64,000 nt of DNA from Streptomyces sp. XY006 (GCF_002237655.1 NZ_NOKT01000038.1:1-64000); one strand, 5' to 3'; positions 45,330 through 53,769 are shown, numbered from the stretch's first letter. Translations and numbers: made by a program. Notes: a model not told the origin generated them from the sequence alone.

Positions 45330-46177
45330 TTCAGCATCGCCCGGGCCGCCGCCGCCTCCCCGCGCAGCCGCTCCGCCGCAGCCTCGTCCACGGCCGCCAC
45401 CACCTCCGCGTAGGCCTCCAGCTCCATGGCCCCGGCCACGAAGTCCCCCCGCCGCACCAGCACCTGCGCCCGCTCGTACCGCAGCCGTGCCGGATGCGAG
45501 GGCAGCAGCAGCGACAACTCCACCGCCCACAGCGCGACGTCCGACCGCTCCGGGCGGGCCGCGGCCCACGCCCGCACGTTGTTCAGGATCCGCAGCACGA
45601 CCTCCAGCGGGTCCGCGGGCCGCAGCATCGCAGGTTCGAGAGCCGTGCCCGTCGCCCCGGCCACCAGCAGCTCCGCGTCCGCCCCGGTCAGCACCCGCCC
45701 CCCGTCGAACGGATCGGCCAGCATCTGCTCCTCCTCGGGCCCGAACCCGACCACGAAGTGCCCGGGCAGCGCCACCCCGTACACCGGCGCCCCGGCCCGC
45801 CGCGCCACCTCCATCCACACCACGGAAAGCAGGATCGGCAGGCCCCTGCGCCGCTGGAGCACCTCGTGCAGCAGCGAGGACTCCAGGCGCTGGTAGTCCG
45901 CCGGGGTCCCGTGGAACCCCAGCCGCTCACCGAGCAGCTCCCGCAGCGCCACCGCCCACGCCCGCGGCCCCCCGGGCCGGAACGGCAGCAGCCCGGCCAG
46001 CCGGTCCAGCTCGACCTGCGCGGCGTCCAGGCCCGCCTCGTCCAGCTCCCGGTCCGCCTCGGCGCCCACCAGCAGGCACAGCGTCGACAGATCGGGCCGC
46101 TCGGAGCGGGCCTCCGCGGCGAACCGGCGCCGCAGCTCGGCGGAGCGTTCCGGGGACGGGGGAAACGGGGGACGCAT
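45326..46177 (-). CDS. SirB1-like / transglutaminase-core protein
   Basis: 283-aa member of the SirB1 family (Transglut_core2 plus TPR-like C-terminus). Conserved blocks: ESSLLHEVLQRRRGLPILLS, VWMEVARRAGAPVYGVALPG, HFVVGFGPEEE, and the helical tail LRILNNVRAWAAARPERSD and RYERAQVLVRRGDF. The catalytic Cys of transglutaminases is not evident, as is common in the family; the role is unknown. ATG 46177 is used; GTG 46198 would overlap the GNAT stop (GTGA) and is a plausible coupled alternative. Confidence 0.85.
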   Translation of the reverse strand: MRPPFPPSPERSAELRRRFAAEARSERPDLSTLCLLVGAEADRELDEAGLDAAQVELDRLAGLLPFRPGGPRAWAVALRELLGERLGFHGTPADYQRLESSLLHEVLQRRRGLPILLSVVWMEVARRAGAPVYGVALPGHFVVGFGPEEEQMLADPFDGGRVLTGADAELLVAGATGTALEPAMLRPADPLEVVLRILNNVRAWAAARPERSDVALWAVELSLLLPSHPARLRYERAQVLVRRGDFVAGAMELEAYAEVVAAVDEAAAERLRGEAAAARAMLN

Positions 46178-46194
46178 GGCTGGCTCGTGCCCTC

Positions 46195-47229
46195 TCACGA
46201 CGATCGGCTGCCGGCCGTGGTGCCGGCCGTGGCGCCGCCGGCCTCCGGGGCCCGGTAGTGGTGGTAGGCGTGGTGCGCGGCGAACCCCATCCCGGCGTAC
46301 AGCGCCCGCGCCGCCGCGTTGTCGGCCTCGACCTGGAGCCAGGCGGCCGACGCGCCCTCGTCGAGCGCCCGCCGGGCCAGCGCGGCCATGACGGCCGTGC
46401 CGAGCCCCCGGCGCCGCAGCGCCGGGTCGACCTCGACGGCGGCGAAACCGGCCCACCGCCCGTCGACCACGCACCGCCCGATGGCGGCCGGCTCCGCCGT
46501 CCCGGGCACGGTCGCGAACCACACCGACGGCCCGCTCCCCAGCACCCGCAGCGCCACCTCGCTCACCCCCTTGCGCTGGTAGCGCGCCAGCCACGCCTCG
46601 TCGGCCTCCCGGGACAGCGCGACGCCCGCCGGGTCGCCCAGGCCGGCGACCGGCGCCAGCGGGCCCACCCACAGCTCGGCGGTCACCTCCCGCACCCAGC
46701 CCCGCGCCTCCAGCTCGGCGCACAGCGGCTCCTGGGAGCCCTCGGCGCCGGTCGCGGTCTGGACGTAGGCGGGCAGCCCGCGCTCGGCGTACCAGCGCCG
46801 CGCGGTGGTGAGCGCCGCGTCGAGCGGCACGCCCGGATCACCGAGCGGCAGCACCGAGTTGGCCCGCCGCGTGAACCCGGCGGCGGCCCGCAGCTCCCAG
46901 TCCCCGAGCCACTCGCTCTCCACGGGCCGCCACGCCCGCGCGGCGACCCGGGCCAGCTCCTCGTAGGAGGCGGCCGGGCCGCGGCGACGCGCCGGGGCGG
47001 CGGGCACGACCTTGCCCGCGACCAGCGCGGATTCCGGGATGCGGACGCTTTCGCCACTCTTGCGTGTGATGAGCAGCACACCGTTGTCCCATGATGTGAG
47101 AACACCGACCGTATCGGTGAACTTCTCACCCGGGGCACCATGTTCGATCAAGCTCCGGACGGAGACCCGTTTGCCCACGTCAGCAGCGGTGACACGGACC
47201 TCGAGTCGCCCGGCGGCAGAGATTTCCAC
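46195..47229 (-). CDS. GNAT acetyltransferase with SH3-like N-terminus (Rv0428c type)
   Basis: 344-aa protein. The N-terminal SH3-like barrel (RVSVRSLIEHGAPGEKFTD, TSWDNGVLLITRKSGE, residues about 10-75) is that of the Rv0428c-type GNATs. The C-terminal GNAT domain has motif A EVDPALRRRGLGTAVMAALA and VEADNAAARALYAGMGF. Acceptor unknown. GTG 47229 gives the conserved start MEISAAGRLEVRV. It is upstream of the SirB1-like gene in a two-gene minus-strand unit and divergent from the ferredoxin gene. Confidence 0.9.
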   Translation of the reverse strand: MEISAAGRLEVRVTAADVGKRVSVRSLIEHGAPGEKFTDTVGVLTSWDNGVLLITRKSGESVRIPESALVAGKVVPAAPARRRGPAASYEELARVAARAWRPVESEWLGDWELRAAAGFTRRANSVLPLGDPGVPLDAALTTARRWYAERGLPAYVQTATGAEGSQEPLCAELEARGWVREVTAELWVGPLAPVAGLGDPAGVALSREADEAWLARYQRKGVSEVALRVLGSGPSVWFATVPGTAEPAAIGRCVVDGRWAGFAAVEVDPALRRRGLGTAVMAALARRALDEGASAAWLQVEADNAAARALYAGMGFAAHHAYHHYRAPEAGGATAGTTAGSRSS

Positions 47230-47369
47230 AGGTCAGTTCACCCCTCCTGTTCGGATCATGCCCAGGAACGGAGATACTAGGGGCGGGCATCGACGACGCC
47301 GCGCTCCCGCGCGCCAGGCGGCGGAGCCTGAGGAGGCCCGCCAGCGCCCTATCGAGGAGGAACGACAGC

Positions 47370-47690
47370 GTGACCTACGTCATCGCGCAGCCTTGTGTCG
47401 ACGTCAAGGACAAGGCGTGCATCGAGGAGTGCCCGGTCGACTGCATCTACGAGGGCCAGCGGTCCTTGTACATCCACCCGGACGAATGCGTCGACTGTGG
47501 GGCCTGTGAGCCGGTCTGCCCGGTCGAGGCCATCTTCTACGAGGACGACACTCCGGAGGAGTGGAAGGACTACTACAAGGCGAACGTCGAGTTCTTCGAC
47601 GAGCTCGGTTCCCCGGGCGGCGCCAGCAAGCTGGGTCTGATCGAGCGCGACCACCCCTTCATCGCCGCGCTGCCGCCGCAGGCCGAGTAA
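47370..47690 (+). CDS. fdxA: 7Fe ferredoxin
   Basis: 106-aa acidic ferredoxin of the 3Fe-4S/4Fe-4S type. The N-terminal Cys set is CVDVKDKACIEECPVDC, where the spacing of the first cysteines allows the 3Fe cluster; the second set is CVDCGACEPVCPVEA. The C-terminal tail (EEWKDYYKANVEFFDELGSP) is typical of actinobacterial FdxA/FdxC. Electron carrier in the cytoplasm, with partners unknown. GAGGAGGAA precedes GTG 47370. In M. tuberculosis fdxC likewise precedes dapC. Confidence 0.95.
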   Translation: MTYVIAQPCVDVKDKACIEECPVDCIYEGQRSLYIHPDECVDCGACEPVCPVEAIFYEDDTPEEWKDYYKANVEFFDELGSPGGASKLGLIERDHPFIAALPPQAE

Positions 47691-47725
47691 GACCGCAAGC
47701 GGCCCGCACTTCGTGCCGCCTCGGT

Positions 47726-47761
47726 CCCGCACGGCCCGATCACGCCCGATCGCCGTGCGGG
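47726..47761 (+). terminator. terminator of ferredoxin gene
   Basis: CCCGCACGGC / GCCGTGCGGG 10-bp stem around a 16-nt loop that carries two cccgatc copies. Confidence 0.7.
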
Positions 47762-47819
47762 GCCGAGGCGTTCGCCGTGACCACCCGGCTCGTACGCACC
47801 AGAAAGTGAGCCAGCACCC

Positions 47820-48911
47820 GTGTCCGCAGTCTCCGACCGCCTGCCCACCTTCCCCTGGGACAAGCTGACGCCCTACAAGGCCACGGCCGCCGCCCACCCG
47901 GACGGCATCGTGGACCTGTCCGTCGGCACCCCGGTCGACCCGGTCCCCGAGCTGATCCAGAAAGCGCTGGTCGCGGCGGCGGACTCGCCGGGCTATCCGA
48001 CCGTCTGGGGCACGCCCGAGCTGCGCGACGCGATCACCGGCTGGGTCGAGCGCCGCCTCGGAGCCCGGGACGTCACGCACCGCCACGTCCTGCCGATCGT
48101 GGGTTCCAAGGAACTCGTCGCCTGGCTCCCGACCCAGCTGGGCCTCGGCCCCGGCGACCGGGTGGCCTTCCCGCGCCTGGCCTACCCGACGTACGAGGTG
48201 GGCGCCCGCCTGGCCCGTGCCGCGTACGAGGCCTACGACGACCCGACCGGGCTCGACCCCGAGGGCCTAAGGCTCCTGTGGCTGAACTCGCCGTCGAACC
48301 CCACGGGCAAGGTCCTGTCCAAGGAGGAGCTGACCCGGATCGTCGCGTGGGCCCGCGCGCACGGCATCCTGGTCGTCTCCGACGAGTGCTACCTGGAGCT
48401 GGGCTGGGAGGCCGACCCGGTCTCGGTGCTGCACCCGGACGTCAACGGCGGCTCCTACGACGGCATCGTCTCCGTGCACAGCCTCTCCAAGCGCTCCAAC
48501 CTCGCCGGCTACCGCGCGGCCTTCCTGGCCGGCGACCCGGCGGTACTCGGCCCGCTGCTGGAGATCCGCAAGCACGGCGGCATGATGACGTCCGCGCCGA
48601 CCCAGGCCGCGGTCGTGGCGGCCCTCGGCGACGACGAGCACGTCCGCGTCCAGCGCGAGCGCTACGCCGCCCGCCGCACCCTGCTGCGCGAGGCCCTGCT
48701 CGGCCACGGCTTCCGCATCGAGCACAGCGAGGCGAGCCTGTATCTGTGGGCGACGCGCGGCGAGTCCTGCTGGGACACGGTGGCCCACCTCGCCGGGCTC
48801 GGCATCCTCGTCGCTCCGGGCGACTTCTACGGCCCGGCGGGCGCGCAGTTCGTCCGCGTGGCCCTCACGGCGACGGACGAGCGGGTGGCGGCGGCCGTAC
48901 GCCGTCTGTGA
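47820..48911 (+). CDS. dapC: N-succinyldiaminopimelate aminotransferase DapC
   Basis: 363-aa class I PLP aminotransferase of the lysine/meso-DAP pathway. Motifs: PGYPTVWGTPELRDAITGW, LNSPSNPTGKVLSKEEL, VVSDECYLELGWE, and the PLP Lys in SVHSLSKRSNLAGYRAAF. The short length and N-terminus LPTFPWDKLTPYKATA fit actinobacterial DapC. Directly after fdxA and near dapE, matching the M. tuberculosis order. GTG 47820 has only a weak GTGAG upstream. Confidence 0.94.
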   Translation: MSAVSDRLPTFPWDKLTPYKATAAAHPDGIVDLSVGTPVDPVPELIQKALVAAADSPGYPTVWGTPELRDAITGWVERRLGARDVTHRHVLPIVGSKELVAWLPTQLGLGPGDRVAFPRLAYPTYEVGARLARAAYEAYDDPTGLDPEGLRLLWLNSPSNPTGKVLSKEELTRIVAWARAHGILVVSDECYLELGWEADPVSVLHPDVNGGSYDGIVSVHSLSKRSNLAGYRAAFLAGDPAVLGPLLEIRKHGGMMTSAPTQAAVVAALGDDEHVRVQRERYAARRTLLREALLGHGFRIEHSEASLYLWATRGESCWDTVAHLAGLGILVAPGDFYGPAGAQFVRVALTATDERVAAAVRRL

Positions 48912-48927
48912 CCGCTTGCCCCGGTGC

Positions 48928-48967
48928 ATGCCGAAGGGGTCCGGGGAAAGCTCCCCGGACCCCTTCG
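48928..48967. terminator. bidirectional terminator dapC / secreted protein
   Basis: Perfect 18-bp stem GCCGAAGGGGTCCGGGGA / TCCCCGGACCCCTTCGGC with a 4-nt loop, between convergent genes. Confidence 0.95.
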
Positions 48968-48984
48968 GCGTTCGCGGCGCGGCG

Positions 48985-49431
48985 TCAGCCGACCGGCAGG
49001 CTCTTCACCGGCAGCGAGTCCGCGGAGGGCACGCCGCCCTTGGTGAGGGAGTCCGTCGGCAGACCGCCCTGCGTGGAACCGGCGGCCTCGCCGACGAGCT
49101 GACCGGCGGAGCCCGCCGCGTCACCGGCCGCCTTCTGCGCCACCGGCGTGGCCTTCTTGACCGCCTTGCCGCCGGTCTTGCCCGCGGCCGGCACCGCCTT
49201 CTTCACGGTCTTGCCGCCGGTGTCGCCCGCGGTCTCGGTGACGTTCTGAGCCGCGCCGTCGACGGCGTTGCCGACGTTCGCCCCGTCCAGGGCGGTCAGA
49301 CCACCGAGGTTCGGGGTGGCCGGCAGTTCGGGCGCCGCGCTGGCGGAGCCGGCCGCACCGACCCCGGCAGCCGCTCCCGCAGCGACGATCAGCGCGGCAC
49401 GGGCGATCCGGCGGGTCAGGGGGAGGGACAT
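48985..49431 (-). CDS. small secreted Ala/Gly/Lys-rich protein
   Basis: 148-aa exported protein. Signal peptide RRIARAALIVAAGAAAGVGA ending ASAAPE. The mature part is low complexity, with imperfect repeats GKTVKKAVPAAGKTGGKAVK then KATPVAQKAAGDAAGSAG, and a C-terminus with LPTDSLTKG and ADSLPVKSLPVG. No Cys and no enzyme motif. GAAGGAG precedes ATG 49431. Paralogues of this style occur in many Streptomyces; the function is unknown. Confidence 0.85.
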   Translation of the reverse strand: MSLPLTRRIARAALIVAAGAAAGVGAAGSASAAPELPATPNLGGLTALDGANVGNAVDGAAQNVTETAGDTGGKTVKKAVPAAGKTGGKAVKKATPVAQKAAGDAAGSAGQLVGEAAGSTQGGLPTDSLTKGGVPSADSLPVKSLPVG

Positions 49432-49490
49432 GGTGCTCCTTCGACGGAGAGAACAGTGAGGTTCGTGAAGTGTCCGACCCGGTCCGGGAG

Positions 49491-49535
49491 TTGATCGACC
49501 GGCTGTCGATCGACTGGCTGTTGATCGCCCCGGCT
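49491..49535. repeat. three 15-bp direct repeats in the 5' leader of the secreted-protein gene
   Basis: ttgatcgaccggctg, tcgatcgactggctg, ttgatcgccccggct: period 15, within the transcribed leader predicted from the promoter at 49609-49636. Confidence 0.75.
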
Positions 49536-49608
49536 CGGACGCAGTGACTACCGCTCGAAGCCCGCGAAGGTTGCGGCACCGCAACGTAAAGAGTTGGCAA
49601 TGTGTCGC

Positions 49609-49636
49609 ATTATCGGCTGCGGATAAAAACGGGCAA
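49609..49636 (-). promoter_or_regulatory. promoter of the secreted-protein gene
   Basis: On the minus strand TTGCCC (49636-49631), 16-nt spacer, GATAAT (49614-49609): a good vegetative (HrdB-type) promoter. A GTTGCG-GCAC-CGCAAC hairpin (49570-49585) follows in the leader. The rest of the 360-nt gap (49432-49791) holds no gene. Confidence 0.65.
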
Positions 49637-49791
49637 AGAGCCCCCCTCGGGAAAGGCCGCAGGATCCTTCCCGCCCAGTGTTCCCAAGGGATTCCGCCGC
49701 ACGAGGAGTGAGGGGGCGAAAGCCTGCGCACCCCGTCGCCGCACGGGGCGCGGGTAATCCCCCGGGGTGAGTCCCCGTACCCCTGCGCGAT

Positions 49792-50772
49792 CTAGCGCAT
49801 CGTGACGATCCGGACCGAGTCCCCGGTCCGCTCCGCCCCCGCCGTGCCCCGGGCCGGGGCCTCCCGCCACTCGCTCGCGGTGTTCCCGGCGACCCACTCC
49901 CGGCCCGCGTACGTCACCCGCGCGATGTGCAGCTCGGAGGCGTTGGCCACCGCCCAGTGCGCCAGCTGCCAGCCGCGCCGCTGCGGATCCCGCCCGCCCG
50001 CGGCGCCCGGGTCGGCGGCCACCGGCAGCGTCACCGTCCGCCCGCCGGACCCGCCCGAGGCGCTCGGGGAGGGCGTGGGCGAGGCCGCCGACGAGCCGTC
50101 CACCTCGGCACCGGCCGGCGCCAGCACATCGCGCCCGAAGTCGCGCACCAGCGCGGCCCGCACCCCGTCGGGACCCGAGGCCCGGGTCGCGCCCGGCCGG
50201 CCCTCACAGGTCAGCGTGGCCGCCGACTGGCCGGTCAGGGCCGCGGCGAGCAGCGCGGCGTCCGGCTCGTGCTTGGCGTAGGCCTGCGGGAAACCGCTGC
50301 GCTGCACGCGCTGCGCGGCGACCGTGAGGGGCAGCCGCGTGTAGCCGGGCACCTTGACCAGGTGCTCGTAGAACTCGCCCGCCGAGTACGTCGGGTCCAT
50401 GAGCTCCTTCGGCGTGCCCCAGCCCTGCGAGGGCCGCTGCTGGAACAGGCCGAGGGAGTCCCGGTCGCCGTAGTCGATGTTGCGCAGGCTCGACTCCTGC
50501 AGCGCCGTCGCCAGCGCGATGGTCACGGCCCGCTCGGGCAGGCCGCGCGCCGTCCCGACAGCGGTGATCGTCGCCGCGTTCACGGCCTGCTCGGGCGTGA
50601 ACTCGTACGACGCCCCGTCGCCCTTGCCCGAGACGACTTTGCAGCCCGGACCGCTCGTGCCCCCGGTGATGTACTGCACGACGAGGTAGCCGGCGACCGC
50701 GAGCAGGGCCACGAAGGCGGCTCCGCATCGGAAGAGGCGGCCACGGCGCTTGGGAGAGGACGGCTCTGGCAC
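49792..50772 (-). CDS. membrane-anchored lysozyme-fold (transglycosylase-like) protein
   Basis: 326-aa protein. N-terminal TM (CGAAFVALLAVAGYLVVQYI) after a basic KRRGRLFR. An extracytoplasmic domain with VTIALATALQESSLRNIDYG and SLGLFQQRPSQGWGTPKELM resembles SLT/goose-lysozyme folds, with Glu of QESS as the candidate catalytic acid. A Ser/Pro/Gly linker (TPSPSASGGSGG) and a small C-terminal domain with GWQLAHWAVANASELHIARV follow. These proteins are sometimes misannotated as heavy-metal transporters; cell-wall cleavage is more likely. GTG 50772 is used, without a clear ribosome-binding site. It is divergent from dapE. Confidence 0.85.
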   Translation of the reverse strand: MPEPSSPKRRGRLFRCGAAFVALLAVAGYLVVQYITGGTSGPGCKVVSGKGDGASYEFTPEQAVNAATITAVGTARGLPERAVTIALATALQESSLRNIDYGDRDSLGLFQQRPSQGWGTPKELMDPTYSAGEFYEHLVKVPGYTRLPLTVAAQRVQRSGFPQAYAKHEPDAALLAAALTGQSAATLTCEGRPGATRASGPDGVRAALVRDFGRDVLAPAGAEVDGSSAASPTPSPSASGGSGGRTVTLPVAADPGAAGGRDPQRRGWQLAHWAVANASELHIARVTYAGREWVAGNTASEWREAPARGTAGAERTGDSVRIVTMR

Positions 50773-50844
50773 GCCGTACAAGGTACTGGAGAGTACGGAG
50801 TGGCATGAGCCCGGTGGGAAGACTGTGTGCGGGGCGACGCGCGT

Positions 50845-50850
50845 TAGGGT
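50845..50850 (+). promoter_or_regulatory. leaderless-type -10 box of dapE
   Basis: TAGGGT, 7 nt, then ATG 50858, with no Shine-Dalgarno sequence. Confidence 0.6.
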
Positions 50851-50857
50851 CGACGGC

Positions 50858-51937
50858 ATGGCCGACACCTCGCTTGACCTCACGCTGGACGCCGCGGAGC
50901 TCACCGCCCGGCTCGTCGACTTCCGCTCCGAGAGCGGCACCGAGAAGCCGCTGGCGGACGCGATCGAGACCGCGCTGCGCGCGCTGCCCCACCTGACGGT
51001 CGACCGGTACGGCAACAACGTCGTCGCCCGCACGAACCTGGGCCGCGCGGAGCGGGTCGTCCTGGCCGGACACATCGACACCGTCCCGATCGCGGACAAC
51101 GTCCCCTCCCGGCTCGACGAGGACGGCGTCCTGTGGGGCTGCGGCACCTGCGACATGAAGTCCGGCGTCGCGGTGCAGCTGCGCATCGCGGCCACCGTCC
51201 CGGCCCCGAACCGCGACCTGACCTTCGTCTTCTACGACAACGAGGAGGTCGACGCGGAGCTCAACGGCCTCAAGCACGTCTCCGAGGCGCACCCCGAATG
51301 GCTGGCGGGCGACTTCGCGGTCCTGCTGGAACCGTCCGACGGGCAGGTCGAGGGCGGCTGCCAGGGCACCCTGCGGGTCCTGCTGAAGACCACGGGCGAG
51401 CGGGCCCACTCGGCACGCGGCTGGATGGGCTCCAACGCGATCCACGCGGCGGCCCCGATCCTGGCCCGCCTCGCCTCCTACGAGCCCCGGTGGCCGGTGA
51501 TCGACGGCCTGGAGTACCGCGAGGGCCTGAACGCGGTCGGCATCAGCGGCGGCGTGGCCGGCAACGTCATCCCCGACGAGTGCGTCGTCACCGTGAACTT
51601 CCGCTACGCGCCCGACCGCACCCCCGAGGAGGCCGTGGCGCACGTCCGGGAGGTCTTCGCGGACTGCGGAGTGGCGGAGTTCGAGGTCGTCGACCACAGC
51701 TCCGCGGCGATGCCGGGCCTGTCCCACCCGGCGGCCGAGGCGTTCATCGAGGCGGTCGGCGGCACGCCGATGCCGAAGTACGGCTGGACCGACGTCTCCC
51801 GCTTCTCGGCCCTGGGCGTCCCGGCGGTCAACTACGGCCCGGGCAACCCCCACTTGGCGCACAAGCGGGACGAGCGCGTGGAGGTCGCGAAGATCCTCGC
51901 GGGCGAGGAGCGCCTGCGGCACTGGCTGACCGCCTGA
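50858..51937 (+). CDS. dapE: succinyl-diaminopimelate desuccinylase DapE
   Basis: 359-aa M20 zinc hydrolase releasing succinate to give LL-DAP, one of the late steps in lysine and peptidoglycan precursor synthesis. Metal-site motifs: VVLAGHIDTVPIAD (His, Asp), GCGTCDMKSGVAV (bridging Asp), and YDNEEVDAELNG (catalytic Glu pair). The dimerisation lid has TTGERAHSARGWMG with the conserved His. WTDVSRF and GPGNPHLAHKRDE finish the site. Actinobacterial DapE-type length. ATG 50858 comes 7 nt after a TAGGGT box. Confidence 0.95.
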   Translation: MADTSLDLTLDAAELTARLVDFRSESGTEKPLADAIETALRALPHLTVDRYGNNVVARTNLGRAERVVLAGHIDTVPIADNVPSRLDEDGVLWGCGTCDMKSGVAVQLRIAATVPAPNRDLTFVFYDNEEVDAELNGLKHVSEAHPEWLAGDFAVLLEPSDGQVEGGCQGTLRVLLKTTGERAHSARGWMGSNAIHAAAPILARLASYEPRWPVIDGLEYREGLNAVGISGGVAGNVIPDECVVTVNFRYAPDRTPEEAVAHVREVFADCGVAEFEVVDHSSAAMPGLSHPAAEAFIEAVGGTPMPKYGWTDVSRFSALGVPAVNYGPGNPHLAHKRDERVEVAKILAGEERLRHWLTA

Positions 51938-52006
51938 CCCCGCCGGGGGCCCTTCGTGTTTACGGCGCTCCATCGCGGACATGCTCACGTCCCTCGTTCG
52001 TAACCC

Positions 52007-52020
52007 GCGTAGATCTACGC
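52007..52020. promoter_or_regulatory. perfect 14-bp palindrome upstream of LOG gene
   Basis: GCGTAGATCTACGC, centred about 43 nt before ATG 52057 in the 119-nt gap after dapE, at the expected promoter position. Candidate operator. Confidence 0.5.
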
Positions 52021-52056
52021 TGAGGTGGAAAGACAGGCACGACGGAGGGAGCGCAC

Positions 52057-52815
52057 ATGGCGACCGGCAACCCCGAGGGGAAGAAGCAGCCGCCGGAGGA
52101 GAAGCGCCTGGGCCCGGTCCTCCAGCGGCGGGACCAGGTGCAGGCCAGCACGACCGACCAGCGGCTGCTGGACGAGCGGGCCCCCTCCGACTGGGTGCAC
52201 ACCGACCCCTGGCGCGTGCTGCGCATCCAGTCGGAGTTCATCGAGGGCTTCGGCACCCTCGCCGAACTCCCGCCCGCGATCAGCGTGTTCGGCTCGGCCC
52301 GGACCCCGGCGGAGTCGCCGGAGTACGAGGCGGGCGTGCGGCTGGGCCGGGGCCTGGTGGAGGCGGGCTTCGCGGTCATCACGGGCGGTGGCCCGGGCGC
52401 GATGGAGGCGGCCAACAAGGGCGCCCTGGAGGCCAAGGGCATCTCGGTCGGCCTCGGCATCGAGCTGCCGTTCGAACAGGGCCTGAACCCGTACGTCGAC
52501 ATCGGCCTGAACTTCCGCTACTTCTTCGTGCGGAAGATGATGTTCGTCAAGTACGCCCAGGGCTTCGTCGTCCTGCCCGGCGGACTCGGCACCCTCGACG
52601 AGCTCTTCGAGGCCCTCACCCTCGTCCAGACCCAGAAGGTGACCCGCTTCCCGATCGTCCTGTTCGGCACGGAGTACTGGGGCGGCCTGGTGGACTGGCT
52701 GCGGGACACGGTGATCGCGCAGGGCAAGGCGGCGGAGAAGGACCTGCTGCTGTTCCACGTGACGGACGACGTGGACGAGGCGGTGGCGCTGGTGTCGAAG
52801 GAGGCGGGCAGGTAG
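52057..52815 (+). CDS. LOG-family protein (TIGR00730)
   Basis: 252-aa Rossmann-fold lysine-decarboxylase-like/LOG protein. Signature PGGLGTLDELFE and upstream GGGPGAMEAANKGA; SVFGSARTP at the start of the fold. Family members are nucleoside 5'-monophosphate phosphoribohydrolases able to release cytokinins. The N-terminal 70 residues, polar and with WVHTDPWRVLRIQSEF, are typical of the long actinobacterial type (Rv1205 neighbourhood). Likely nucleotide salvage or signalling. Strong GGAGGG lies before ATG 52057. Confidence 0.93.
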   Translation: MATGNPEGKKQPPEEKRLGPVLQRRDQVQASTTDQRLLDERAPSDWVHTDPWRVLRIQSEFIEGFGTLAELPPAISVFGSARTPAESPEYEAGVRLGRGLVEAGFAVITGGGPGAMEAANKGALEAKGISVGLGIELPFEQGLNPYVDIGLNFRYFFVRKMMFVKYAQGFVVLPGGLGTLDELFEALTLVQTQKVTRFPIVLFGTEYWGGLVDWLRDTVIAQGKAAEKDLLLFHVTDDVDEAVALVSKEAGR

Positions 52816-52908
52816 GGGTCCTTTCGGCCCCGGCCCCTGTCCGGCCGTGTCGGGCGGCGGGTGGGCGCAGGTGCGGGGGCCAGGGGGCTCAGCCCCTGGT
52901 ACCCGGGG

Positions 52909-53769
52909 CTAGGCCAACCCGCGCCGGGCAACGGCAGGACGCCGATGCCCCGCGATCGCCGCGACCATGTCCAGCACCTGCCGTGTCTCGGCGACCTCGT
53001 GCACCCGGTACACCTGTGCCCCCAGCCACGCGGACACGGCCGTCGTCGCCAACGTACCGACCACCCGCTCCTTCACGGGCCGGTCCAGCGTCTCCCCGAC
53101 GAAGTCCTTGTTGGACAGCGACACCAGCACCGGCCAGCCCGTGGCGACCATCTCGTCCAGCCGCCGCGTCGCCTCCAGGCTGTGCCGCGTGTTCTTGCCG
53201 AAGTCGTGCCCGGGGTCGATCATGATCGACTCCCGCGGCACGCCCAGGGCCAGCGCCCGCTCGGCCAGTCCGACCGTCACCCCGAGGATGTCGGCCATGA
53301 CGTCGTCGTACTCGATCCGGTGCGGCCGGGTCCGCGGCTCGGCGCCCCCGGCGTGCGTGCACACCAGCCCGACGCCGTGACGCGCCGCGACCTCAGCGAG
53401 CCCCGGGTCGACCCCGCCCCACGCGTCGTTGAGCAGGTCCGCCCCGGCCTCGCACACGGCCTCGCCGACCTCCGCCCGCCAGGTGTCCACGCTGATGATC
53501 ACGTCCGGGAACCGGCGCCGCACCTCCGCGACGAACCCGACCGTGCGCCGGGCCTCCTCCTCGGCCGTGACCTCCTCGCCCGGCCCGGCCTTGACCCCGC
53601 CGATGTCGATGATCGCGGCACCCTCGGCCACCGCCCGCTCCACGCGCGCCAGGGCCGGCTCGTCGCGGAAGGTGGCGCCCTGGTCGTAGAAGGAGTCCGG
53701 GGTCCGGTTCACGATCGCCATGATCACCGGCTCGTGCGGCCCGAATTCCCGCTTGCCCAGCCTGAGCAT
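52909..53769 (-). CDS. folP2: dihydropteroate-synthase paralogue (FolP2 type)
   Basis: 286-aa TIM-barrel of the DHPS family. The pterin-site skeleton is kept: MAIVNRTPDSFYD, AIIDIGG, ISVDTW, NDAWGG, MIDPGHDFGKN. But loop 2 reads GGVKAGPG instead of the usual GESTRPG. The late loop reads SLSNKDFVGE instead of SRKSF-type, so the Arg/Ser residues that bind p-aminobenzoate and phosphate are missing. This is the pattern of mycobacterial FolP2 (Rv1207), which is reported not to have DHPS activity. ATG 53769 with AGGAGAGG upstream; sequence to 53859 is open but not conserved. Confidence 0.88.
   Translation of the reverse strand: MLRLGKREFGPHEPVIMAIVNRTPDSFYDQGATFRDEPALARVERAVAEGAAIIDIGGVKAGPGEEVTAEEEARRTVGFVAEVRRRFPDVIISVDTWRAEVGEAVCEAGADLLNDAWGGVDPGLAEVAARHGVGLVCTHAGGAEPRTRPHRIEYDDVMADILGVTVGLAERALALGVPRESIMIDPGHDFGKNTRHSLEATRRLDEMVATGWPVLVSLSNKDFVGETLDRPVKERVVGTLATTAVSAWLGAQVYRVHEVAETRQVLDMVAAIAGHRRPAVARRGLA

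Noticed and set aside
49792..50772. Heavy-metal transporter
   Set aside because: A name often attached to this family; the sequence shows one TM and a lysozyme-like domain with QESS, and no transporter or metal motif.
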